Shown: positions 1 to 6,447 of the stretch, piece by piece
How positions within the stretch are numbered: position 1 is the first letter of the stretch
Layout of the letters: every line of letters starts with the position of its first letter
From: Planctomycetaceae bacterium
GTDB taxonomy: Bacteria; Planctomycetota; Planctomycetia; Pirellulales; UBA1268
Assembly (NCBI GenBank): GCA_005789975.1
Contig: SXWC01000075.1
Coordinates: 1 to 11,258, forward strand
DNA: 11,258 nt
Direction of reading: 5' to 3'
Position numbers and translations under genes: made by a program
Notes under the pieces: model-generated
Told to the model about the DNA's origin: nothing
Database searches by the model: none
Seen by the model: the letters and a program-made list of their open reading frames with translations, nothing else

Positions 1-2
1 GA

Positions 3-236
3 CGGGTGTTCGATGCACTCCTGTCGGGATTTCGAACCCTCGCGTTCGATGCCGCCGCCGCGAGGCTGTACGGCCCCATTCGCGCGGACCTTGAAAAACG
101 GGGCCGACTGATCGGCCCCCACGACCTCATGATCGCGGCCCACGCGAAATCGCTCGACGCGGTACTCGTGACCGAAAACACCAAGGAGTTCAGCCGCGTC
201 GAGGGGCTCATGACGGTGAACAGGCTCGCGCCGTGA
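3..236 (+). CDS. vapC: VapC-like PIN-domain toxin, C-terminal part (cut by window edge)
   Basis: This is the C-terminal part, about 77 residues, of a PIN-domain protein of the VapC type. Such proteins are usually about 130-140 aa, so roughly the first 60 residues lie before the window. VapC toxins are magnesium-dependent RNases held in check by a small antitoxin encoded just upstream. The frame is open back to the window edge, so the internal GTG at 6 is not taken as the start. Visible family features are the FDAAAARLYGPIRADLE helix, the IGPHDLMIAAHA segment with its conserved acidic residue, and LVTENTKEFSRVEGL, which carries the late T-x-N-x-x-E-F motif. The stop is TGA at 234-236. It converges on the minus-strand gene ending at 299; the short gap contains the palindrome GCGGGGCCCCGC at 272-283, which could help end transcription. 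The family call is firm; whether the gene is intact cannot be judged here. Confidence 0.82.
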   Translation, partial: RVFDALLSGFRTLAFDAAAARLYGPIRADLEKRGRLIGPHDLMIAAHAKSLDAVLVTENTKEFSRVEGLMTVNRLAP

Positions 237-298
237 GCGGAGCGGGACGGACCGGCTGCGCCCGACGCGGCGCGGGGCCCCGCCTCGCATGGGCATGG

Positions 299-2344
299 TC
301 ACTCGGGGACGAGCACCGCGAAGGCGACCTGCTCGTGCATCTTGCGCCAGGCACGGCCCGCGGCGTCGAAGCCGTCCTTGTGGAAATGCACGCCGTCGGG
401 GCAGAGCACGTCGGCGCGGTCGCGTGCCGCCAGGAACTCCTCGAACAGATAGGCCACCGGGATGCCCCGCTCGCGGGCGAGTGCCACGAGCGCGCGGTTG
501 TAGGCCGCCTCGGGCTTCGACTCGGCGTCGGTGAAGCCGCGGGGCGGGATCGTGGCCAGGCCCGCCACCGTGCCGTGTGCGTCGCAGGCCGCCACGATCG
601 CCGCGAGGTCGTCCATGGCCGCCGCGATGTCGGCCTCGCTCTTGCCGTTGTTCGTGCCCAGGAGAACGAGGCAATACTCGGGATTGAACTCGCGGAGATG
701 CTCGGCGATCTTCTCGCGGCCGAAGCCCGTCCGCTGGCTCGGGTAGCCGCGGGCGACGACGTCGTAGCGGCCCAGCCGCCCTTCGACGGCCCGGCCGTAG
801 GTCACCGCGTGGGTCAGCGAGTCGCCGAAGCAGAGCACGCGGCCCTTCACGACCTTGCCCCGCCCGGCCCGGTGGATGCCGCGGACCCGCTCGGCGTATT
901 TCGCGCGGTCTTCCCGCTCCGGGCTCGGCGCGGCCGCCACGGCCGGGGCCGCCACCTCCACCGTCACCGGATCCGACCAGGGGCCCACGTTGTCGTGGAA
1001 GTCGACGGCGGCCACGCGATAGGACCAGCGGCCCGGACCGGCCGCCGCGTCGCGATACGCCGGCTCTGCCGCCTCGGCCATCTTCGCGAAGGCCCCGTCG
1101 GCGCCGCTCCTCGCGATGCAGTAGCAGGCGATGCCGGTGTTGTCGCGGACGCGGTCCCAGGAGAGCGCCGCTCCATCGGGGCCGGCGGCCGCCTTCAGGC
1201 CCGCGGGCTGCGGCGGCGGGTCGCGGTCTTCACCGCGGTAGACGACGAAGTCGCGAAGCGCGAGCGCGCCGTTGGCCGGGCCGATGAACGCGATGCCAGA
1301 GTAGAGCGTCTTCGCCGCCACGGTCTGCGACGAGCCGTTGTAGCGGAAGCGGTCGCAGCGGTAGACGACCGGCAGCGGCCGTTCGCCGTCGAGCATCCGC
1401 GGCGCCCAGGGGGTCGTGTTGTCGCGGACCATCGTGTCGAAGAAGTTGAGCGCCGCGTCGCCGGCCCCGCCGCGGCCCGTGGCCAGGAAGGCGATTTTCA
1501 GATCGCCCGAGTCGCGGACGGCGAGCGGAAACTGCCCCTTGGCGGATGCCACCTCGACGTCGCCGCACCGCTCGTAGACCGTCACCGAGCCCTGCGGCGT
1601 GCCGCGGCCGGCCTTCGGCGGGGGCGGCAGCGGGTCGGCCTCGCGGGTGACGCCGTCGGCCCGCCGGGGCACGCGGACGCCCGTGATCCGGCCGAAGTCG
1701 GTCGTCCGGTGGAAGTCGCATTCGCCGAGCACGGACCAAGACCACAGGCCGCCGCGCGGCCGCGAGCGGCAGACGTTGAGCACCCACGGCTGGTTCTCGC
1801 CGACGTACGCCCCCACCTCCGCCAGCGGGATCGCGAGCGTGGCCGTCCACCGCTTGCCGTCCACGACCGCGGCCGCCACCTCGGCCGACGAGTTCCACGC
1901 CGCTTCCTTATCGCGGGCGTCGTAGAGCGTGCCCGCCGGGTTGACGAGAAACTGGTAGTCGCCGAGCCGCGGGTCGCCGGAGATGTGGATCTCGACGGAG
2001 TCGTCGGCCCACACCTCGCCGTCGCGGTCGCGGACCCTGGCCGACAGGCCGGCGGTGTCGGGCTCCGCGCACGAGACGCCCACGTAGACCGCCTTCGGGC
2101 CGAAGAGCACCCGCGCCTCCGTGGCCGGCTCGAGCGGCTGGTCCTTGTCGCAGGCGCCGAGCACGAGCGGCGGGCACTTCTGCCACAAGGGGTCGTCGAG
2201 CGTGCCGTCGAGTTTCGGGGCCTCGTCGACCATCACCGCCTCGGCCTCACCGCGGACGGGCGGCTCCGCGAGGGCCGGAGCACACAAGGCAAGGCACAGG
2301 ATGACGAGCCCACAGCGACGCATCCCACACCAGGTGATCATCAC
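299..2344 (-). CDS. Secreted CBM9-like / FN3 / SGNH-hydrolase multidomain protein
   Basis: This 681-residue exported protein is probably a carbohydrate-active esterase. A signal peptide (MRRCGLVILCLALCAPALA) comes first. A CBM9/DOMON-like sugar-binding domain follows at about 35-225 (KLDGTLDDPLW, VYVGVSCAEPD, WADDSVEIHISG, WTATLAIPL). A beta-rich stretch without a clear assignment covers about 240-370, then an FN3 domain at about 376-465 (LSWDRVRDNTGIACYCI, WSYRVAAVD). A C-terminal SGNH/GDSL hydrolase runs from about 500 to the end. Its catalytic blocks are visible: GDSL with nucleophile Ser509, GTNN at 563-566, and Asp650/His653 in PDGVHFH. FN3 plus CBM plus esterase suggests that the enzyme sits on an insoluble glycan. 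Possible starts are GTG 2344, ATG 2341 and ATG 2323; none has a strong ribosome site, and 2323 gives the most typical signal peptide. It is divergent from the sialidase gene across 630 bases. The substrate is not readable from sequence. Confidence 0.9.
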   Translation of the reverse strand: MMITWCGMRRCGLVILCLALCAPALAEPPVRGEAEAVMVDEAPKLDGTLDDPLWQKCPPLVLGACDKDQPLEPATEARVLFGPKAVYVGVSCAEPDTAGLSARVRDRDGEVWADDSVEIHISGDPRLGDYQFLVNPAGTLYDARDKEAAWNSSAEVAAAVVDGKRWTATLAIPLAEVGAYVGENQPWVLNVCRSRPRGGLWSWSVLGECDFHRTTDFGRITGVRVPRRADGVTREADPLPPPPKAGRGTPQGSVTVYERCGDVEVASAKGQFPLAVRDSGDLKIAFLATGRGGAGDAALNFFDTMVRDNTTPWAPRMLDGERPLPVVYRCDRFRYNGSSQTVAAKTLYSGIAFIGPANGALALRDFVVYRGEDRDPPPQPAGLKAAAGPDGAALSWDRVRDNTGIACYCIARSGADGAFAKMAEAAEPAYRDAAAGPGRWSYRVAAVDFHDNVGPWSDPVTVEVAAPAVAAAPSPEREDRAKYAERVRGIHRAGRGKVVKGRVLCFGDSLTHAVTYGRAVEGRLGRYDVVARGYPSQRTGFGREKIAEHLREFNPEYCLVLLGTNNGKSEADIAAAMDDLAAIVAACDAHGTVAGLATIPPRGFTDAESKPEAAYNRALVALARERGIPVAYLFEEFLAARDRADVLCPDGVHFHKDGFDAAGRAWRKMHEQVAFAVLVPE

Positions 2345-2435
2345 GAGTCTCTACTGGGGCAGCCGATGAGGCAGGAGATGACGTGGCACCATATCGGAAA
2401 CCGCGCCTACCCGCAAACCGCCGCGACCATCCATT

Positions 2436-2546
2436 CCACGACCCGCATTCGCACACCTGGAGGTGTGCGCCACTGATCCCGTGGCGCATCCTCCAGGCAT
2501 GCGAAGCAGCGATTGGGAGCCACAGGCCGCATGCGCACGCCTGGAG
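2436..2546. repeat. REP/BIME-like array of alternating short palindromes, copy A
   Basis: Three related palindromic units lie upstream of the divergent esterase and sialidase genes. Unit 1 (2450-2469) is the perfect inverted repeat CGCACACCTGGAGGTGTGCG. Unit 2 (2485-2503) is CGCATCCTCCAGGCATGCG, which has lost one G from its left arm. Unit 3 (2534-2546) keeps only the left arm and centre, CGCACGCCTGGAG. The flanks show orientation: 'CCCGCATT' precedes unit 1 and its reverse complement is close to what follows the palindrome in forward units ('TGCGAATG'). The units therefore alternate reverse, forward, reverse, as in a BIME. A 34-bp stretch, 2436-2469, recurs exactly at 6377-6410. It may act at RNA level or be a passive mobile repeat; the function is unknown. 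Confidence 0.8.
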
Positions 2547-2648
2547 TCGTAGCCTCGGCGTGAATGCCTTGAGATGTGCGTACCCCAAATCGGGCAGCGG
2601 CTTGCCGTAGTCGGGATTCTCGACGTCGATTTTCCAGAGGTACTCGAG

Positions 2649-2774
2649 CCTGCTCTTCTCGTTGCGGACTCGGCGTGCGAGGCACGAGGCATCGCGTGGG
2701 ACTCGCTCTCGGATGAGGACCGCGATCGCATCGGCAATGATTTGATCCACGAGAATCACTCGTGCCGATCGTAG
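2649..2774 (+). pseudogene. Remnant of a small antitoxin-like gene
   Basis: An open frame ending in TAG at 2772-2774 encodes an acidic, helical-looking tail (ACEARGIAWDSLSDEDRDRI, then GNDLIHENHSCRS). It overlaps the start of a PIN-domain frame by 13 bases. Small charged proteins that overlap a downstream PIN gene in this way are usually VapB-type antitoxins, so I infer the C-terminal end of one. Upstream of about 2649 the frame stops looking like protein, and no start with a ribosome site fits, so the 5' end appears lost. I do not recognise the exact antitoxin family. On the opposite strand, about 2570-2665 also reads as protein-like (LEYLWKIDVENPDYGKPLPD), which leaves the left boundary unsure. 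Confidence 0.35.
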
Positions 2775-2850
2775 CGGTGTTCGACACGAACATTCTGCTT
2801 TCCGGACTGCTGTGGCAGGGGCCGCCATCCCAGCGCCTCGCGCTGGCCCG
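2762..2850 (+). pseudogene. Remnant of a PIN-domain toxin gene (N-terminal fragment)
   Basis: Starting at GTG 2762, the frame reads PIVAVFDTNILLSGLLW followed by QGPPSQRLALARR. This is the hallmark first strand and helix of a PIN domain, with the first catalytic Asp in FDTN. It resembles the COG1569-type 'putative toxin' PIN proteins. After about 29 residues the similarity stops and the frame becomes low-complexity Arg/Ser/Pro sequence ending near 2977, so about 100 residues of a normal PIN protein are missing. The start overlaps the end of the antitoxin-like remnant, which is the normal coupling in these operons. The pair therefore looks like a decayed toxin-antitoxin locus whose outer parts were deleted. 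It is unlikely to be active. Confidence 0.6.
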
Positions 2851-2858
2851 CCGCGTGC

Positions 2859-2922
2859 GCTATCCTGCGGGTCGGCCACCGACTCGGGCGAACTCGTGCA
2901 GGTCTATGAGTTCGGCTATCCT
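2859..2922 (+). promoter_or_regulatory. Two GCTATCCT motifs upstream of the sialidase gene (possible -10 boxes)
   Basis: GCTATCCT occurs at 2859-2866 and again at 2915-2922, about 110 and 50 bases before the ATG at 2974. The same octamer occurs once more before the next gene, at 5362-5369. TATCCT fits the TANNNT pattern of a bacterial -10 box. No convincing -35 hexamer stands at 16-18 bases upstream of either copy. The promoter reading therefore rests on recurrence and position alone. Confidence 0.28.
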
Positions 2923-2973
2923 TTCAACAGGCTCGGCGGCACGATCACATCGACCCGCACGAAGACGGCACGA

Positions 2974-5346
2974 ATGACCAAAGCCAAAGCGATCCCACTG
3001 CTACTGACGGTCCTGCTCACCTGCATGCAGGCGGAGGCGCAGCCCGCTCTCGATCAGGCCGCGCTCGACCTGGCGCTCGAGCCGCCCACCCTGAACACGA
3101 ATCCTGGTCCGGAATACGCCGCCGCCAACCGGCCGGGCAACATGGTCGCCAGCATCGAGCGCACGCCCCGGGGACGCCTCTGGGCCGCCTGGATCGGCAA
3201 CGGCGACAGCCCCAACGGCTTCCTCATGCTGGCGTCCTCGGACGACGGCGGAAAGACGTGGTCCGCGCCCCGGCTGGTCATCGATCCGACCGACCTGCAA
3301 GGCAAGCCCAACCGGCGCACGCTGGTGGGGTGCCTCTGGACGGACCCGCTGGGTCGCCTGTGGTGCTTCTTCGACCAGAGCCTGGGATACTTCGACGGGC
3401 GGGCCGGCGACTGGTACACGCGCTGCGACGATCCGGACGCAGCCCACCCGACGTGGTCGAGCCCCGTGCGCTTCGCGGACGGCTGCACGCTCAACACGCC
3501 CACGGTGCTCGCCAACGGCGACTGGCTGCTGCCGGTGTCGCTCTGGACCCGTGACCGCATGCACCCTTGGAACAGGGATTTCGTCGGCGTCGAGACCTTC
3601 CGCAACCATCACCGCGACCTCGACGCGATCCGCATGGCCAACGTCTACGGGTCGTCCGACCAGGGCAAGAACTGGACCCGCCGCGGCGGTGTGGCCTTCC
3701 CCGGCACGGACTTCGACGAGCACATGATCGTCGAAAGAAAGGATGGCTCGCTGTGGATGCTCGCCCGCACCATGGAAGGCATCAGCGAAAGCACCTCACG
3801 CGACAGAGGGGCGACGTGGTCGGCGCCCGTGCCCTCCGCCATCAAGAACGTCAGTTCGCGATTCTTCATCCGCCGCCTCGCCTCGGGCAACCTACTGCTG
3901 GTGAAGAACGGCCCGATCGACGTCCGTCTGCCGCGCCGCTCGAGCCTTACGGCCTTCCTGTCCGCGGACGACGGCAGGACCTGGGGGCCGGGCCTGCTGC
4001 TCGACGACCGGGCCTCGGTCTCCTATCCGGACGGCGTGCAGGCGCCCGACGGCACGATCCACGTCCTCTACGACTGGAACCGCCACACCGACGCCGAGAT
4101 CCTCCTGACCACGTTCGCGGAGGCCGACATCCCCGGGCAGGGCAAGATCACGCGTCAGCTCGTCGACAAGGCGCTGAAGACCCCGCATCCGGAACTCTCG
4201 TCGCGCACGATCCGCCCCGACCCGCGCTGGACGGCCCAGGCGCTCGAGGACGCCAAGCAGGACCGCACCAGCATCCCCTACGAGGGCCGGTCGCCGAACC
4301 GCATGGTGTGCGACACCACCCTGCGTCGCCTCCCCGACGGCTCGTGGATCTATTTTCTGCTCGCCGGCGGCGACACGGAGCCGGCGCCCGAGAACTACAC
4401 CGCGGTCACCCGTAGCGTCGACGAAGGCAAGACCTGGACGCCGCTGGCGGGCTTCGACGTCGGCTTTCCCCGCGCGGGCGACACCATCGGCCAAGGGCCG
4501 ACGGAACTGCTCGTCCATCGAGGCAGGTCGACGCTGTTCTTCGGCACCCATTCCAAACACTGGGCCAACGACTGGAGGTCCTGGTATCTGACCAGCGACG
4601 ACTCCTTCAAGACCTGGAGCAAGCCGGTCGCCCTGCCTGGCCGGCTCGCGGAACGCACCTTCATCCGGCCCGCGATCGTGGCCAGGGACGGACGCATCCT
4701 CATGCCCTTCCAGCATTACGTCGGCCCCGCTTCCGACAAGCAAAAGCCGCCGCTCGACCGCGGCTTCACCAATCCGCGCAATGGCGTCCTGATCAGCGCC
4801 GACGGCGGCAGCACCTGGACCGAGCATGGCGACGTGCGGCTCACGCCGAACGACCGGTATTTCGGCTGGGCCGAACCGACGATCTGCGAGCGGGCCGACG
4901 GCTCGATCCTGATGCTCATCCGGGCCGACCGACTCGGCGGCGTCCTCTACAGGGCCGTCTCCGCGGATGGCGGACGCACCTGGCCCGAGTTCGCATCGGT
5001 CACCGACATTCCCAATCCGGGCAGCAAGGCCAGCCTGTTCCCGCTGGGCGGCGACGCCGTCGCGCTGCTCCACAACCCTGATCCGCGGCAGCGCATGCCG
5101 CTTTCTCTCTGGATCAGCTTCGACGGCGGCAAAAACTGGCCGTATCAACGCGTGCTCGTGGAACGCCCGGGGCCCGACCCCGACCGCCCCGAGGGAGTCA
5201 TGGAACCCTCGCTGAATTATCCCGACGGCTTCGCCAGTGCCGACGGGCAGTGGCTGCACTTCGCCTACGACGACTCCCGGCACCGCGCCGTGCACTACAG
5301 CGCGAAACTGCCTCCCCTGCCGCCGTCCGAACAAGGCGGGCGCTGA
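2974..5346 (+). CDS. Secreted sialidase-superfamily protein with two BNR/Asp-box halves
   Basis: This 790-residue protein carries a signal peptide (MTKAKAIPLLLTVLLTCMQA) and is built as two sialidase-like beta-propellers. The frame is open upstream to 2812, but ATG 2974 is chosen because it begins the signal peptide and has a weak GAAGA at 2961-2965. The first half (about 45-390) has Asp-box turns SSDDGGKTW, SSDQGKNW and SADDGRTW, then the motif SYPDGVQAPDGTIHVLYDWN common in planctomycete exo-sialidase homologues. The second half (about 430-785) has SVDEGKTW, SADGGSTW, SADGGRTW and SFDGGKNW, plus FIRPAIV, similar to the arginine-bearing F/Y-R-I-P motif. Single-domain relatives are about 380-400 aa, so this looks like a duplication or fusion. 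Family members cleave terminal sialic acids or related sugars; the true substrate is uncertain. The SGNH gene begins 147 bases downstream on the same strand. Confidence 0.9.
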   Translation: MTKAKAIPLLLTVLLTCMQAEAQPALDQAALDLALEPPTLNTNPGPEYAAANRPGNMVASIERTPRGRLWAAWIGNGDSPNGFLMLASSDDGGKTWSAPRLVIDPTDLQGKPNRRTLVGCLWTDPLGRLWCFFDQSLGYFDGRAGDWYTRCDDPDAAHPTWSSPVRFADGCTLNTPTVLANGDWLLPVSLWTRDRMHPWNRDFVGVETFRNHHRDLDAIRMANVYGSSDQGKNWTRRGGVAFPGTDFDEHMIVERKDGSLWMLARTMEGISESTSRDRGATWSAPVPSAIKNVSSRFFIRRLASGNLLLVKNGPIDVRLPRRSSLTAFLSADDGRTWGPGLLLDDRASVSYPDGVQAPDGTIHVLYDWNRHTDAEILLTTFAEADIPGQGKITRQLVDKALKTPHPELSSRTIRPDPRWTAQALEDAKQDRTSIPYEGRSPNRMVCDTTLRRLPDGSWIYFLLAGGDTEPAPENYTAVTRSVDEGKTWTPLAGFDVGFPRAGDTIGQGPTELLVHRGRSTLFFGTHSKHWANDWRSWYLTSDDSFKTWSKPVALPGRLAERTFIRPAIVARDGRILMPFQHYVGPASDKQKPPLDRGFTNPRNGVLISADGGSTWTEHGDVRLTPNDRYFGWAEPTICERADGSILMLIRADRLGGVLYRAVSADGGRTWPEFASVTDIPNPGSKASLFPLGGDAVALLHNPDPRQRMPLSLWISFDGGKNWPYQRVLVERPGPDPDRPEGVMEPSLNYPDGFASADGQWLHFAYDDSRHRAVHYSAKLPPLPPSEQGGR

Positions 5347-5361
5347 CCCGCGCGGCCTGGG

Positions 5362-5377
5362 GCTATCCTGTCAGGAT
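5362..5377 (+). promoter_or_regulatory. GCTATCCT motif overlapping a 13-base palindrome before the SGNH gene
   Basis: The third GCTATCCT of the window begins at 5362 and runs into a perfect inverted repeat, ATCCTGTCAGGAT (5365-5377). It lies 16 bases after the sialidase stop and about 115 bases before the SGNH start. It could be a -10 box overlapped by an operator, or a small transcript-end hairpin. TACACT at 5400-5405 is another -10-like hexamer in the same gap. No -35 element is clear. Confidence 0.28.
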
Positions 5378-5493
5378 GGCACGCCGCTGAAACCCCGGTT
5401 ACACTCCGGCCGCTGATCTTGACATGCCGGACCGACGGCCCGCGGCTGGCCGACCTGGCGCGGAATCATCACTCGACACGGAGAACGACGATC

Positions 5494-6312
5494 ATGCGCA
5501 TCCGCACGACGACGCTGGGCATCGAGAAGGTTCGGCTGGGTGTCGCGTGCGCCGCGATCGTCGGCCTCTGCGTGGCCGCCGCCAGCGCGGCGCCGCCGGC
5601 CACGGCCAAGGCAGCCAAGCCGGCCGCCGGCGATTGGGCGGCCGCGATGAAGGCCGTGCACGCCAAGGGGAAGGGCAAGCAGGGAAGCGTGAGCCAGATC
5701 GGCGACTCGATCACCTACACCAAGGCCTTCCTGGCCCCGATGGCCTGGGAGAAGCCCGTCGGCTTCGACGCCGTCGCGGGGCGGATCGACGGCAAGGCCC
5801 TCAACGACCGCAAGGGTCCCGAGCATGGCAACTACTCGGGCTGGGTCGCCAAGCAGGGGCTCGACGTGATCGGCAAGGTGCTCGCCGCCGAGCAGCCGGA
5901 AATCGCCGTGATCATGTACGGCACCAACGACGTGAGAAGGGGCGTGGCCCCCGTGGACTACCGCAAGCATCTCGAGGGCATCGTGGACGCCTGCCTGGAG
6001 GCAGGCTGCGTGCCGGTGGTATCGACGATTCCGCCGATTCTCGGCAATGACGACCGCGTGGCGTTGTTCAACACCGAGGTGCGGGAGTTGGCGGCCGTGA
6101 AGAAGATCCCGCTGGTCGACTTCCATGCGGCGATCCTCGAGCGGCAGCCGGGAACCGCCTGGGACGGCACGCTGCTCGGCAAGGGCGACGTCCATCCGAG
6201 CGGCGGCAAGAATCTCGACTTCTCGAAGGAAAACCTCGCCGTCTGCGGGTATGCCCTGCGGAACTACGTCACGCTCGCCGTGCTCGAGGACGTGATCAAG
6301 AAGTGCTTCTGA
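5494..6312 (+). CDS. Small secreted SGNH/GDSL-family hydrolase
   Basis: This is a 272-residue exported esterase of the SGNH superfamily. The frame is open from 5419, but ATG 5494 is preferred: GGAG at 5480-5483 lies 10 bases upstream and the start gives a good signal peptide (VACAAIVGLCVAAASA, cut near residue 32). Catalytic blocks are QIGDSIT (Ser72), NYSGW near 113-117 for the block-II region, MYGTND (143-146), and GKGDVHPSGG with His234. In the last block an Asp sits two rather than three residues before the His, so the usual D-x-x-H spacing is shifted. It follows the sialidase-like gene on the same strand and could remove acyl groups that block that enzyme; this is inference from context. 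A different SGNH domain sits in the large protein upstream, and the two differ greatly in length and domain make-up. Confidence 0.88.
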   Translation: MRIRTTTLGIEKVRLGVACAAIVGLCVAAASAAPPATAKAAKPAAGDWAAAMKAVHAKGKGKQGSVSQIGDSITYTKAFLAPMAWEKPVGFDAVAGRIDGKALNDRKGPEHGNYSGWVAKQGLDVIGKVLAAEQPEIAVIMYGTNDVRRGVAPVDYRKHLEGIVDACLEAGCVPVVSTIPPILGNDDRVALFNTEVRELAAVKKIPLVDFHAAILERQPGTAWDGTLLGKGDVHPSGGKNLDFSKENLAVCGYALRNYVTLAVLEDVIKKCF

Positions 6313-6333
6313 AGTGGAGCCTGGGTGATCCTT

Positions 6334-6410
6334 CCCGTGGCGCATGCCTCCAGGCATGCGAATGGGCTCCATGGCACCACGACCCGCATTCGCACACCTG
6401 GAGGTGTGCG
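6334..6410. repeat. REP/BIME-like palindrome pair, copy B
   Basis: Two perfect palindromes sit between the convergent SGNH and DUF1501 genes: CGCATGCCTCCAGGCATGCG at 6341-6360 and CGCACACCTGGAGGTGTGCG at 6391-6410. The second, with its left flank (6377-6410), matches 2436-2469 exactly over 34 bases. The first matches copy A unit 2 including its CCCGTGG left flank, apart from one base lost in copy A. Here the order is forward then reverse, the opposite of the first two units of copy A. Together with the separate palindrome CCGCCTCGAGGCGG at 6420-6433, these could act as a two-way transcript end for both flanking genes. Confidence 0.82.
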
Positions 6411-6447
6411 TTACGCATTCCGCCTCGAGGCGGGACGCCAACTGACG

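Noticed and set aside
233..2476. 747-codon plus-strand open frame
   Set aside because: It is antisense to the CBM9/FN3/SGNH gene, rich in Arg, His, Ala and Val with no motif; high GC keeps the opposite frame open.
2436..2580. Possible CRISPR array
   Set aside because: The repeats are few, vary in sequence and orientation, and are not evenly spaced; no cas gene is present.
2247..2879. 210-codon minus-strand open frame crossing the repeat array and toxin remnants
   Set aside because: It runs through palindromes, the PIN remnant and the start of the esterase gene; only a short piece (LEYLWKIDVENPDYGKPLPD) looks protein-like, not enough to call a gene.
3892..5334. 480-codon minus-strand open frame
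   Set aside because: It is antisense to the sialidase-like gene, which has a signal peptide and many Asp boxes; no domain is visible in the antisense product.
5419..5424. TTGACA as a -35 box before the small SGNH gene
   Set aside because: No TANNNT-like -10 box stands 16-18 bases downstream.
5371..6441. 356-codon minus-strand open frame over the SGNH gene
   Set aside because: It is antisense to a gene with clear catalytic motifs, and its upstream end runs through the palindromes.
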